Assembly (NCBI GenBank): GCA_905221605.1
Contig: CAJNDS010002096.1
Location: forward strand, 427,001 to 491,000
Source: Symbiodinium natans
Taxonomy: Eukaryota; Sar; Dinophyceae; Suessiales; Symbiodiniaceae
Direction of reading: 5' to 3'
Length of the DNA: 64,000 nucleotides
This document shows positions 33,259 through 44,475 of this stretch, piece after piece. The notes under the pieces were generated by a model. That model worked only from the letters and a program-made list of their open reading frames with translations. It did not search any database and had not been told where the DNA came from. The position numbers and the translations under genes are program-made. How positions within the stretch are numbered: the stretch's first letter is position 1; each line of letters starts with the position of its first letter.

Positions 33259-33764
33259 GGTTTGCCTTTATTGCATGAGAGGTCAAGGGTGGGCTTCAAC
33301 ACAAGATTCCCCTTGCAAGCCGAGCCTGAACGGGCAAAATCGTGCTCTGGCTCCAACCTAGTGTGCGTCTTGGTCGTCTTTATCCAGTTCGAACGTTTGA
33401 AGAAGCCTTTCGTACAGGGGCGAAATCGCGCTCCGGCCGAAGCTTGTTTGCTTTTACGTTTAGCCAGTTTGAAGGCGTTGGGGATCACAACTCCGGCAGT
33501 TTCAAACGAGGTGAAGAAAACAGTTGCGCATGAAATGGGTGCCATTTACATGGCGCTATGTTTCTTTCGGGAAGCCCGAAGTGTCGGCATTGTAAGTGTC
33601 GTCAGCATATCGTCCTTTGGGCTCCCTTTGAGAGCTGGTGCTCAGAGGTAGAATGCTGGTGCCACATTTGGAGGAGACTGGGCTGGATCAATCTTCAGAG
33701 CTTGTGACATTTCTGAGTTTGAGCAATGTCGTCTCGTCATTCGATCTTGTTGGCATGAGAGTGA

Positions 33765-34103
33765 CCCCGTGCCCTGCCCAAGGAGATCAGTGCAAAGTTC
33801 GAAGGACGTTTTCTGAAAATGGTCGAAGCTTCAGCGGGCTTGCGTCTCTCAAGGCAACCCGCAGAGGCTCACATCATCACTTCTGGCCAGGTGCAAGTCG
33901 ACGTCACGGACGTTCCTGAGGCTGCGCGAGAGTTTCGCCGGATACTTACGGACCTATATCGGACCTCGGCACGTGGATCCGTGATGTCGGTGATATGCCA
34001 TGATTTAGGAAGGCCAGTTTTGTGCGTTTTTGCTTCTCTCCCTGTTTACGAGGCGTGGATGCTGTTCCGTACTTCCTGGTCCTTCGTGATGGACATGTTG
34101 TAG
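33765..34103 (+). CDS. Candidate exon, unknown protein
   Basis: An open frame of 113 codons after an in-frame TGA. The first 70 codons are strongly protein-like: LPKEISAKFEGRFLKMVEAS, then GLRLSRQPAEAHIITSG, then QVQVDVTDVPEAAREFRRIL and TDLYRTSARG. The later part (SVMSVICHDLGRPVL and on) is less convincing, and a GT donor at about 33973 or 33980 may end the exon. The acceptor may be the AG before GAGATCAG. The family is not recognised. The hydrophobic-acidic alternation suggests an alpha/beta domain. Confidence 0.4.
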   Translation, partial: PRALPKEISAKFEGRFLKMVEASAGLRLSRQPAEAHIITSGQVQVDVTDVPEAAREFRRILTDLYRTSARGSVMSVICHDLGRPVLCVFASLPVYEAWMLFRTSWSFVMDML

Positions 34104-34507
34104 AACGACTGGCTGGAAATGAGCCGAAGGTGCGAAAAGCATGTAGGCTTGACGCTGGCAAATGAAGGGAGGCGAAGGGTTGCAAAAGTCCAGCCGCTGA
34201 CAGGTTGTTGCTGAAACGGCACAGCGGCATGCCTCTGCCTTTGAGAAGCGCTTGCCTCATCACATCGCGACTCAGTCCTGCAACAGTCGAGAAGCAGGTC
34301 CCTCATCCCTTAATTGGCACAGGTTGCAGACAGCGCAGTGATGTTTCAAGTGATCTTTGCACCCGCAGGTGGCTTAGCTCAATGCAAGGTGTTGCCTGCC
34401 AATACGTTTCTTATTCAGCTAAATACATAATCGCGCCATGCATGTTGTTTACATCGAGAATGGAGGCTCCAATGAAGCGCATCATTGCGCAAGCATTGTG
34501 TGAGTAG

Positions 34508-34624
34508 CGTGTCATGTTCGGCATCATGCCGGACAAGGCTATTGGTCCGGGCCTCGCCAGTTTCATCTGGAAGCGCATCGAGGAAAATGGACAAATCGCT
34601 CCGTGTCCATTCCCTGTTCCGTGA
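34508..34624 (+). CDS. Candidate terminal exon, unknown protein
   Basis: After TGTGAGTAG the frame reads RVMFGIMPDKAIGPGLASF, then IWKRIEENGQIAPCPFPVP and a TGA. The sequence is protein-like and distinct from the minus-strand frame over the same bases. It could be the last exon of the gene that holds the 33.8 kb candidate, but the phases were not worked out. A GT microsatellite begins 25 bases after the stop. Confidence 0.35.
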   Translation, partial: RVMFGIMPDKAIGPGLASFIWKRIEENGQIAPCPFPVP

Positions 34625-34649
34625 ACAAGACCTCCCTTTAGCTTCGAAG

Positions 34650-34695
34650 AGAGGAAGTGAGTGAGTGTGTGTGTGAGTGTGTGCGTGTGTGTGAG
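34650..34695. repeat. (GT)n / (GAGT)n microsatellite
   Basis: A short GT-rich tract with GAGT interruptions. Confidence 0.9.
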
Positions 34696-35083
34696 GGTGC
34701 GGTTTTGCTTTCCTTCAGTCTCCTTTACATTGCCCACTCACGCGTCAAGAGAGAAATAGCCGACACGTACACATGGCAAATGAGATAGAACATTAAACAT
34801 GTATGCATTTATATGTATATATATATATATATATGACATGTCATAGCAGTTCAGATCTCTCTTGAGAGAGCTGTGCGAAAGTCTTATGGGTTTTTGGTTT
34901 GGGTGCACAGCATATGTTGCACACATCCGCTCACACCTCATTAGCTTTTCAGCATGGACGTGGCTGCCTCACAGCAACAAAGGGCGCCCTGGCCTGCAGA
35001 TGGTGTGCCCGTGTGTCACTCGATTCTCCGTAAGGAGACCTGTACACCCTGTCTGATCGTGTGTCTGTTTGCCATGGGTGCAG

Positions 35084-35134
35084 GTTACCGAGAATGAGGC
35101 GCTGATCGAGTCCTCTTTCAGGCGGCAGGAATAG
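35084..35134 (+). CDS. Candidate short terminal exon
   Basis: A pyrimidine-rich stretch ending in ATGGGTGCAG precedes 16 codons and a TAG that read VTENEALIESSFRRQE. It is short, but the acceptor is good and the residues look coding. Upstream exons are not identified, so this is weakly supported. Confidence 0.25.
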   Translation, partial: VTENEALIESSFRRQE

Positions 35135-37209
35135 CACATTTCAACTGAAGACACAGCAAGATACAGCAAGATGTGACTCGTGTTTTCTATTCCTGTGACA
35201 AAAAATGTACCAGCGTCAACCCCTGGCGTCCCGTCATGCGACCAAAGCATCAAACAGCCCCAGCAGAAATCGACATGAACACTCAGCCCCAGATCAACCA
35301 TTAACAGGAGCTAGAGATGGAGCTTCAGGTGGAGTGAAGAGAGTAAGTGAATTACAACACAGGGAAATTAAGGAATTGAAAGGAACGCATGAATTTACTT
35401 TATGAACGAAGTGAATCCAGGACTTGTTTGTACGAGCGCTTCTTTGTTCTTATCTTGATTAATACGCCCGTGTAATAACAATAAGATGTAAACGAAGTAA
35501 ATTAAAAGAAAGAAAACAAGTACAATGCAGTGAGTACACGAGCAAAGCGTGATTTTTCAACAAGCGGGGTGGCTGGAATTCGTATGTTGTACTACAACTT
35601 CTTTTATGGCATGACCTTCTTCATTGAGCAATGGCACGGAATTGAAACAAAGAATATATACACATATATGTATATATATATATGTATGTACATACATACT
35701 TCATATGTACATATATACGCATATCAGCGGAGGGGGGGTGGGGGGGGGGAGGGGGTTGGGGGGCACGCGGACCCCCAAGCTTGCATGACCTGAAAACAAA
35801 TCAAATCAAAAATCAGGGGTGTGTTTCGAAAGGACTCGTTTGTTGTTTTAATGCAAGTTGTCTTCGTGTCATGATCTTCTTTGCAAAGCAAGTTTGCACG
35901 AGCCAAGATTAAGTATGTTAAAGCCGAGGGGCTGGGGGGTCGCAGGCCTCCCCCATTTGCAATTGCAAGGTTCTTATGAAATAGAAGAGTAATACAAGTC
36001 TTTTGGGCTGTTCTTCAATACGAATCTCTTGGGCTGATATTCTTTACAAAGCAAGCTTGTGGAGGTTTAAAACATATAAGAAACCGGCTTGAGTGGGGTG
36101 TGGGAAGGGGGGGGGGGGTATGTGTATGTGTGTGTGTGTGTGTGGAAAGGGGGGGGACAAAAAACAATAAACCATGTAAATGGAGAGCTCTCAAATTTGG
36201 GAGCATGCCAAGCCCATGTGAAGGGACCGGACCATCGACTGAGCAAGATTATACAACGATATACACGTGTACCACATTGTACAGCAGCGTTTGCTTTGTC
36301 CCTCTTGAAACCGGTCTCGGTCGCTGGGCTTGGTCTGTCGGACCACACCATGTGGTCATGTAGGGCGGGGTGGACTCCAAGCTTTATGCCTTTTCAAAAC
36401 TGATGGTACTTGCATCGTGGGAGATCTCCAAAATGTGTGCAACATGTTGAATGGGCATCGTCATCTTAGAGCTTTGTAACGAAATGTGGCGTCCACAATC
36501 GATCTTTGAGGTGTGCTTTTCTCACTGATGTCCACATCTCTCCATGAGCGTCCAGAATTGGGGTGATGTCTGTTCGGCCTGGTCTGTAAAAACACGGCTA
36601 ACGCTGCCGCTGAGTAGTTGCAAACTGTTCCTTTGTGCTTTTCGGACATCTCGGCATTCTTTTTCAAAAGGACGGGAACTTATGTGTTCTTTATGCATTT
36701 CGCCCTTGATGAACTGCCGAGCATCTTAGAATCAATGCGTTTCACATGCAAAAGCATGTGATCGGGGCAATTTACTGCAACAGCACATAAGTTCAACATC
36801 GGAGAAGTCAAGAGGTCGTGACCTAAGAGCCAAATAAGGCTTGGGCACATTCCGATTCACAATCAGATGAGAGAAGCTTTTCTGCGAGTCAGACACCCCC
36901 TGCCCAGACTCCAACGTCTGTAAAGGTAGTAAACCAAACAAAAAGTTCCGGCAAGTGTTTCGCATCACGCAAATTTGCAACCCTGCTGGAATGGGCATCA
37001 GAATCCAATCCATGTATGATATGGTGAATCCGATGCATGCGGATGCAGTGGCGAGCCGGCCTCCCTTTGCCAAAAGTGCCTCTACCTGACTCTACCTCTG
37101 ATCACGGCACGCCTCGCCAGTGCATGTGCCAGTCAGTGCAAAAGCCATCGCCAGCAATAAGTGCAGTTCCTTCTGATCACTCCTTGCCTCCGGTTTAACT
37201 TAAAAAGAC
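35135..37209. other. Non-coding with TATA, G-run and GT tracts
   Basis: It contains TATATG words at 35.66-35.72 kb, G-rich tracts at 35.73-35.77 and 36.10-36.16 kb, and a GT tract at 36.12 kb. A minus-strand frame at 36732-37073 (FTISYMDWILMPIPAGLQIC) could be a later exon of the minus-strand gene at 37.2 kb. Its composition is only moderately convincing. Confidence 0.35.
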
Positions 37210-37359
37210 CTGCGGCCTGGGCTCTCTGTGTCAGGCGTTTGATTGCCTCGATCGAAGCCGAGCGAGAGAAGATGCGGACGACATGGTCACAAATTGAAGA
37301 GGCCTGCTGATACTTGTCCACGCTTGTGGTTACCAGAGCATCTGTTGCATTAGCAGATC
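37210..37359 (-). CDS. Candidate internal exon, helical protein, minus strand
   Basis: On the minus strand GAGCTGAG precedes GATCTGCTAATGC, and the exon ends at CCGCAG before GTCTTT. The frame reads SANATDALVTTSVDKYQQAS, then SICDHVVRIFSRSASIEAIK, then RLTQRAQAAG. It is strongly protein-like, probably all helical, and bounded by plausible splice sites. If the intron is not used, the frame continues to a TGA at 37133. It lies 500 bases downstream, in minus-strand direction, of the exon at 37866-38002. Both may belong to one minus-strand gene. No family is recognised. Confidence 0.5.
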
Positions 37360-37800
37360 CTCAGCTCAGGAGCAGCAGGCCACCTCGGACGATTTAGCCC
37401 GGCTCAAGCTGGATACCGAGGCAGCCTCTGATGGAACATGGTGCACCGGGCAGCGAATGGTAGCTCTCAGACGAGCAGCAGCTCTTCTTGCAATTTGATG
37501 CAGAATCGGTGCAGAATCGGTGTACGGCATGGTCACGACCGTCAGGAGTGGTGCCGGTCAGAGCGATCCAAGGCCTTGACCTTAGGATGTTAGGCCGTTC
37601 GGAATACCGTAAGGAGTGAGTCAGAGGCGTGAGGCGCGCAATTCCGTTTATCGGGAGTGGGGCTAATTTATTGGCTCTCTAAGCTGATACAGCTCGGGTG
37701 ACCATCTGCGACGAAGGCATCTCAAAGTTAAAATACCATTAAAACTGCCATAGCGCCAGTCAGAGCCCACATGTGAGGCATGTGAGGCCCTTGTTTTGCG

Positions 37801-37817
37801 TTTGTTGTTGTTGTTGT

Positions 37818-37849
<32 letters not shown>

Positions 37850-37866
37850 CTGTTGTTGTTGTTGTT
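37801..37866. repeat. (TTG/CTG)n tract, short
   Basis: A trinucleotide run of TTG with some CTG, separated from the large tract at 38.0 kb by 143 bases of unique, probably coding sequence. Confidence 0.9.
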
Positions 37867-38002
37867 CATATGCAGGTATCCCTTAAGGCCTGCGCGTCCT
37901 CTTCCCGGGCAGTGACTCCAAAGTGCCACCAGCCAGGGAGAGGGGTGGGAACAAACACTTTTCGCAGGCCACCAGGCCGTGCCGTAACCCGCTTTTCAAA
38001 AA
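37866..38002 (-). CDS. Candidate terminal exon beside a CAA/CAG tract
   Basis: On the minus strand the CAA/CAG repeat ends in CAACTGTAG, an acceptor-like AG. The next 45 codons read VFEKRVTARPGGLRKVFVPT, then PLPGWWHFGVTAREEDAQAL, then RDTCI and a TGA at 37866-37868. The residues look like genuine protein (two Trp, alternating hydrophobics, charged end). The repeat in front would then be intron sequence and not a polyglutamine or polyasparagine tract. It is also open in frame, so an exon with a long Asn/Ser/Thr homopolymer cannot be excluded. No domain is recognised. Confidence 0.4.
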
Positions 38003-38008
38003 CTACAG

Positions 38009-38640
<632 letters not shown>

Positions 38641-39051
38641 GGTGCTTGTTGGCAACACGCAAACCGAGATACCGATTGAGCTACACATGCTGAAAACATG
38701 GCATTGTTGGCTGTGGGTTGTTTGTTACGCTGGTTGTTTGTGCGTTGGTTGTTGGTTGCTGGCTGTTGGTTGGTCGTTGCTGGTTGTTGTTTGTTGCTTG
38801 TTGTTTGTTGTTTGTGGTTGACTGCTGTCGCCGTCGTTTTTTCTGTTCGACAAACGGTGTTCTACAAGTGTTGCCAGGAACGTAAGTGGTTTTCACTAAT
38901 TTGTACATGTCGAGGCTCCTGGCAGTCCGAGAACTTAAGCGACCCTTGACATATGTTCTGTCGGGAGCGCCTTGAAAACTGAACTTGGCGTTGCAGCTGG
39001 ACTGTTTGAGGACGAGATCGTGTCTCACCAACCTTCCCTTGAACTGCTGAG

Positions 39052-39970
39052 ATTGAAAACGAGTGGAAGCGGCTGGATCGGCTGCGCGAGCGGATGAGCA
39101 TCCTTCCTGGAGCTTCCCGCGAGGCCCGCATCAATCTGGAATGTACCAGCGCTGTACAACGGCACTCCCGAAATCCAAATCAGTGCAAGCGTTTTCAAAA
39201 GGCATGGAACGGCACTCCAGACTTGTGAGGTTCTCGAGATCAACTGTTCGGGTGAGCTGCTCTTCCTTCCGAAGCGCGCCCTTTGCCACATCGAAGGCCG
39301 GAGCCTCAGACGGGCCTCCGTCGAAGTTCCCTTATTTTTTGCGTCCCTTTCGGTCTGCTTCGCTGACCGAAGGCTTGTCACTCTCACCTTTGGGCCAAGG
39401 AAGTTACTTGAATCACATGTTCAGCGACGCTTATGTTCAGAGTGTCCCCCGAGACGACGAGGTCTTTCTGCAACCTCGTCAATCCATTTGAGCACATGAC
39501 AGAAAACATGGCCACGAATGAGAATTGAAGCTGGTGCCAGGGCAGATACTTCTTGGACTTCAATCCAGTCTGCTTCGGCATCATCGTCGACTGGCTTAGA
39601 CAGCTGGAGGCTCTACCGCAGAAGTTGCATATGGCTAACTATGCCAGTGTGCCTCACTGTGGTTCACCTCGCGGCCAGGACAAGCCTGACTTGCCGGTCC
39701 CGCGCGTGCTGCATCCTCTGATCTCATGGAATCTCATGCAAAGAATGAGCAATGGAGCGCTGATGAGCACCGACACCATAGATGCGCCTTCTCCTTTTCG
39801 ACTGTCGGAGCGCTCGGTTCTTAATAAGAGCAAGCAAAGTGCAGGCCAGAAAGCCAGCAGCTGAATATGGCACGCATCCCAGTGTTGCTGATGAGTGGTG
39901 CATTTCGGGCAAGGCAGATCCCCTGTCACTGTCAACTTCGTGTGCTACGATCGATGCTTCACATCTCTGA
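39052..39970 (+). CDS. BTB/T1-domain (KCTD-like) gene, 3' five exons
   Basis: Five exons join with compatible phases: 39052-39123, 39221-39296, 39400-39461, 39541-39696 and 39845-39970 (TGA). Exon 1 is a charged helix (ENEWKRLDRLRERM). Exons 2-4 build a K+-channel-tetramerisation-type BTB domain. CEVLEINCSGELLFLPKRAL matches the first strands of the fold, then HIEG-SYLNHMFSDAYVQS, VPRDDE, and GRYFLDFNPVCFGIIVDWL, the family signature where a D/N-P precedes a helix. The last exon is a low-complexity Ser/Ala tail. Such domains tetramerise or pentamerise and often recruit cullin-3 ubiquitin ligases. In dinoflagellates they often follow coiled coils, as here. Two donors are GC (CGAG|GCC and GAAG|GCC) and two are GT. 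Introns are 79-148 bases. The 5' exons lie further left and were not resolved. Confidence 0.7.
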
Positions 39971-40657
39971 CTCTCACCCTCCCACCAATCAGCCACTTCT
40001 GGCCATAGGTGGGCAAGAATGAGCTTGAGCATTGAGTCGCTTAGGACTTGCTGGCTGAAGCGTTGAACTTGCGGCAGTTCATCTGTGCAGGGCTCGGGCC
40101 TGCAACTCTGCCAGTCCTTGTGAGACTATACGCTGTTCCATTGGGCTTGGAATGGCTGCGATGTCTTGTGCTGCTGTCAGCGTAGATAGCCTGCGCAGCT
40201 TCTCCGCAGCTTCACAACAAGTGACCAAGCAGTGTTGAGGAAGAGGTTGAATGATTCAAGCTCACAAACTGCCGCGAGGCCCTTGAAAATTCATGACAGG
40301 CCGTGCGATGAAAGAGATGGAGAGAGAGAGATACATACAGACATACATACACATGTATGTATATAGTATATAAATATATATATTATATACATATACGTAT
40401 CATGCATGGATCTGGGCGCAGAAAAATGTCCGCCAACCCAGGAGAACATATCTGCGAAAGTTCACAATAGTAGATGCAAAGTGTAAAAGTTTGTTTCGCG
40501 TGCAGAGTCTTTGCGTCTAAGAAGATGCTGAACGCTGTCAATCATCAATGTAACAGAAGTCAAGTGCTTGACTTCTGTTTATCGTTCCAGCCCGCTTTCA
40601 CTCTGCACATACGACTCGCTGTGCACACGGAGAGGCCTCACTTCTTAAAAGTCTCGT
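39971..40657. other. Intergenic stretch
   Basis: Non-coding sequence between the BTB gene and the next candidate. It includes a GA run and a TATATA-rich tract at 40320-40395. No frame here is convincing. Confidence 0.4.
40320..40395. repeat. GA and TA-rich simple repeats
   Basis: A short GA run followed by ACATACATA and TATATA words, similar in type to the array at 9.6 kb. Confidence 0.8.
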
Positions 40658-40770
40658 ATGCTGCTGGAGTTGGCTACTCCGCTACGGAATGCTACTGTTG
40701 ATGCTTCGGAGCAAGTCTTGTTTGACAAAACGCGTTGGCCGTTGCACTTCGGCAGAAAGCAAGAAAGGTT
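40658..40770 (+). CDS. Candidate exon, unknown protein
   Basis: The frame starts at an ATG after a TAA and reads MLLELATPLRNATVDASEQ, then VLFDKTRWPLHFGRKQERF. It is acidic then basic, and protein-like. The frame remains open to 40906, but its character changes near 40770. A TTTGCCCCGCAG acceptor at 40799 leads to another plausible frame (EPFSWFPLVKVPLATYQGNG). The two may be separate exons. No family is recognised. Confidence 0.3.
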
Positions 40771-41044
40771 CTCGTTTGAACATGGTTTTTGCCCCGCAGG
40801 AGCCATTTTCTTGGTTTCCGCTTGTAAAAGTACCACTTGCCACTTACCAAGGCAATGGGTCACTCATGCGCAACAGACTGCTGCTTCCATCTCTGTCAGG
40901 TCTTAACACCGAACAAAGATCAGGGTATCAGAGGCTGATTGATGATGATGCTAATGTTACGCTACGCGACCCGCCTCGGCCCGGCCCAGCGCATCCGCGT
41001 GAGCATGGTGATTCCGCAGCGCCCAAGTCGCTGCACCCCAAGCA

Positions 41045-41185
41045 ATGAGGGTTGGGTTTATAGGGTTTAGTAGTTTAGGGTTGCGGGGTCTGGGGGTTCA
41101 CGCTTCACGGTTTGGCGAAAAGCAAAAGGAGGGGGGGGGCAGGGGGGGTAGGGCAGGAACAGGGGGGGGGGGGGGGGGGGGGGGC
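41045..41185. repeat. TTTAGGG-like words and long G runs
   Basis: GGGTTGGGTTTATAGGGTTTAG and AGTTTAGGGTTGCGGGG resemble decayed telomere repeats. They are followed by G runs, the longest being 23 or more G near 41163. The tract could form quadruplex structures. Confidence 0.6.
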
Positions 41186-42363
41186 TTCAACTGCCCCTGC
41201 TCCTGACGACCTGTCCGCTGTCAGATCGTGGTCGCCTACGGGGGGGTACCCATTCCAGGCAAAAAAGGGGGCCGATTTTCTGTAATGCGTTGCTGCCGCT
41301 CCGGCCAAGGCCTATATAGCCATCATGCATCCGCTTCCATGTCTGTTTGCGTGCCGCGAATGCAAAGAAACACTCAACTCGCACCATCGGGACACACCGG
41401 GACTCCGCGCGGTGGGCCACAACCGCATTTGTAGGTCTCCGCACCTGGACTCCAATGCACCGCACCGGGACAGAGTACAGAGACTCCCCGCAGCACGGCT
41501 TTGAAACAATTAACACAAGAAAACTTGACGCTTTCATCGCCAGAATCGGCCGAGGTGCACCAAAGCTAAAACTCTCAGCCGAAAGCAGCAGGGATCAAAA
41601 GTGCACCTGAGGTGAATACATGGCACTGGCTGATTGTTACCAAGAACTGACAAAGTTGCAGAAACATATACAGGCACTGTTCGAACACTGCTTGATGACT
41701 GCTGCCCAGGTGGAAACTGCATCAAGCTTGAGCACTCCACATCCCTGAAAGTGAGGCTTGGCTTGAATCGTTTATTTGTGCCCTCCATCGCATCAATCCA
41801 CACCCTTGTGCGCATCATCCAGATGCGCTGCACATGTTTTAGCAACTGTTGGATTGGACATATTTCCGAAGCGGCGTAGTCATCTAGCAACCTATGTAGC
41901 TGTTCTTACCTATGTTCCTCCTGCCTGTCTCATATGTATGGCCTTCAGCGTTATGTGGCTTCCTTCCTTGTGATACTTGTTTCCACCTTGATTGTCCGTT
42001 GCGCACGCCCGGACAAGTTCCTCTGTTAATGAACTTCCAGCCAATCCCGGCACCAAAGCCAAGTCAAGCCTTGACAAGCAGACTTGTGACTCAAAGTTAT
42101 GAAGCAAGCAAGGGTTTGAAGAGTCATGCGAATCCATGCGCTCTAAGGCGAGGCAATGTTGTGGAGGCAAGGGTTTTCTCAGAAAGCCCCGCGCAACCTT
42201 GATGCCGCAATCAGTGGTGTCAGGGGTCAGTTTGGCTGATGGAAGAAATGGTAGCAAGGAAGAGCCTGCATTGAAGTCGTTGAGCATGACATGGCATGAA
42301 TGTATCGCAACGTGCTTGGCTTGGAACGGTCGGCATGTCACCTTTGGCAGGCAACCCATGCAG

Positions 42364-43022
42364 GTTGGCAAGTGATCTCAGCGGAGCATCCGTTGAAGAT
42401 GTCAGGCTCACGCTGGCTGTACGACTTCCTGTCGGTGCAAGGATACCAGAACATGTCTGAGCCAGCTGACCAGGCAATTCTTTCTTCGAGGTGAGGATCC
42501 TCAAGAACCCCGACCCGACGCTGATATACCAATCAGCATTTACTTTGATTGTAAGTTGAACACGCAGTGTTTGTGTAATGCCGAAATAAGCGCCTTCTCC
42601 AACTTTTCGTCTCTTGGTCTTATTCTGCAACTCGGCCACTCTTCCTTGTCCTGTCGCAGTAGTTTGCGGCTACTGGATTAGAGCAGGAAGCCAAGGACAA
42701 CAGATCGACTCGCCGTTGGGCTTTGCGGACACAGTCCAACAGGGGCTGAGGCATCCAAGAAGCTTCACAAGTTGCCTTCTTTTGCCGGTCACAGCCTTTG
42801 TTTGATGAGGCACACAGTGTTCGCATCAAAGATGCATTCTTGCCCAGAGCTCAAGTTCATGCAAAGCTGTCCCCGTGTCACAGGTGCACATGCACCTGTC
42901 TTGCATATATGTCACACCTTTGCTGCAGGTATAACAGCAATATTGGTTTGATCGGCGACGTAATTGATGCGAACAACTGCCAGGAAAAGTGGAGTCCTCA
43001 GATCCAACGAGAGCGAATTTGA
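42364..43022 (+). CDS. Four-exon chain at the 3' end of a gene, unknown function
   Basis: Four exons join in phase: 42364-42490, 42682-42733, 42795-42883 and 42929-43022 (TGA). Exon 1 reads WQVISAEHPLKMSGSRWLYD, then FLSVQGYQNMSEPADQ, and ends at TTCGAG before GTGAGG. Exon 2 gives AGSQGQQIDSPLGFADT, exon 3 PLFDEAHSVRIKDAFLPRAQ, and exon 4 YNSNIGLIGDVIDANNCQEK. All introns are GT-AG. Two are very short (61 and 45 bases) and would need transcript proof. An alternative last exon (TLAKLEESGMTSRQE, 43167-43213) follows a good TTGCAG acceptor. The competing frame in exon 1 stops early. No domain is recognised. The content suggests a soluble protein. Confidence 0.5.
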
Positions 43023-43164
43023 GCGAATCAAATCCTAGCAATCCTAGGAATGTTGCAAGTCCTGCGGCATTGCTCTGATGGGCAGCAAGGATTCAGTTTG
43101 TTGATGGGATGACTCTGGGTCACAGCCTTACTGAGTCTCACTCCTACTGCTTGCCAATTGCAGA

Positions 43165-43213
43165 GACGCTCGCCAAACTTGAGGAGTCAGGCATGACATC
43201 CAGACAAGAATGA
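43165..43213 (+). CDS. Candidate short terminal exon
   Basis: CTTGCCAATTGCAG is followed by a frame reading TLAKLEESGMTSRQE and a TGA. It has a strong acceptor and is protein-like. It could be an alternative end for the gene just upstream, or the end of a separate small gene. Confidence 0.3.
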
Positions 43214-44064
43214 CTCACTTCTATGTCAACAGAGCGCTGGGAACACAGCCACTGCCGTGCCTAGAGTGGTCTTGCACCATATTGCAGTTGTATTGGAAGC
43301 ACACCAAAGTAAATGCAAGTGCAGATGCCAGGTCGATTGGTTCCTGTGCGCTCAGAGATGATGCGCTGGAACGGATGCCAGTGCTGTCAGTGGCCCAGCA
43401 AAGAGCAAGGAGCAAATAGCCAGCAGCCTGTCCACGTCTGTCCGGTTGTGACAACTCTCTGGGTCGCGGGCGCGGAGGTATCCTGTTTTTGCTCTACATG
43501 CAGCCGGGCAGAAGATTGAGGCCGTCTGACGATGTCTGCTGCTTGCTGTGAGTCTCTGAGATGCACTTGCTGTTGAATGCCCGTGCATTCTCCAGGTTGA
43601 CTTTACTCTGAGTGGCCCCCTTGCTTCGCGAAAGACGAGCCCTTGGAAGATGTGGCACAGCCGTTCCAGCAGCGGAATGCAGCGGAATGATGCATCAGCA
43701 GCAGATGGATAGCAGTGACAAGGAACTTCTCAGTTCCTAGATGCGAACAATTCGAATAATTCTTGGCATTGCTGCCTCCTACCATCCGAAAACCTCGCGC
43801 ATCACGTTCCGGACCCTTCGGATCGCGAGCAACCGACCTATTGCAAAGGACAACCATGTTCGCTTGCTTGCAGACTAACGAATGCATCCTGCATCATCCT
43901 GCGACATGTAGAAGTCTCAACCTTTCTCCCAGGGGCTGTCTGACACCTTGCTAGCCAATGCCAACCAACATCGTTCTGTGACTTACTGATTAAAAGTCGG
44001 TAGACTCCAATGAGAGGAGACTAAAAGGGCAGGGAAGTGGGGGGCGAGGAGGCGATGAGGGAGC

Positions 44065-44475
44065 TTGGATGCTTGGATGGGAGGTGTCATGATAGGGCAG
44101 TTGGTTCAACAGAACTACAGTAGTCGACCCGTCTGTCTCCAGAGCTATCTGAGTGTTTTGAGGTTAACATCCGATGATACTCTGGCAGTGATGCTATTGC
44201 AGGTTGCTGAAGCAAACATACAACCTAACCTGCATGGGGGCTTCAAGGTTAGAAGTTGTAGCTGCCACGCACTATTGCAGCAAGTGTCGTTGAGGCCCGA
44301 TGCTGCACAAGTGGCAGAAGCGGTACTGGGGACAGCTTTGGATGAGTCCAGCGGGTGCCCGAGAGGCAAAAGGTTTGGAGAGTGCGGCTTCGTGTGGCTG
44401 TGCAGGTTTTTAACGTTGCTTGCCTTCGAGGAATGGACAGCCACACGACCTCAACTGGCTAAAGGTGTCGCGTAG
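44065..44475 (+). CDS. Candidate exon or small gene, unknown protein
   Basis: An open frame of 136 codons that is protein-like from about residue 24: LQSYLSVLRLTSDDTLAVML, then QVAEANIQPNLHGGFK, then SLRPDAAQVAEAVLGTALDE, then FLTLLAFEEWTATRPQLAK and a TAG. TATTGCAG just before QVAEAN and CTTCAAG/GTTAGA after it look like splice sites, so part of the frame could be intron. No domain is recognised. The helices suggest an armadillo- or death-fold-like small helical protein, which is only an impression. Confidence 0.4.
   Translation: MDAWMGGVMIGQLVQQNYSSRPVCLQSYLSVLRLTSDDTLAVMLLQVAEANIQPNLHGGFKVRSCSCHALLQQVSLRPDAAQVAEAVLGTALDESSGCPRGKRFGECGFVWLCRFLTLLAFEEWTATRPQLAKGVA

Noticed and set aside
36461-36667. 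Minus-strand frame with HHPNSGRSW, briefly considered as a transposase helix-turn-helix linker
   Set aside because: The match is to a few residues only, and the rest of the frame shows no DNA-binding or catalytic pattern.
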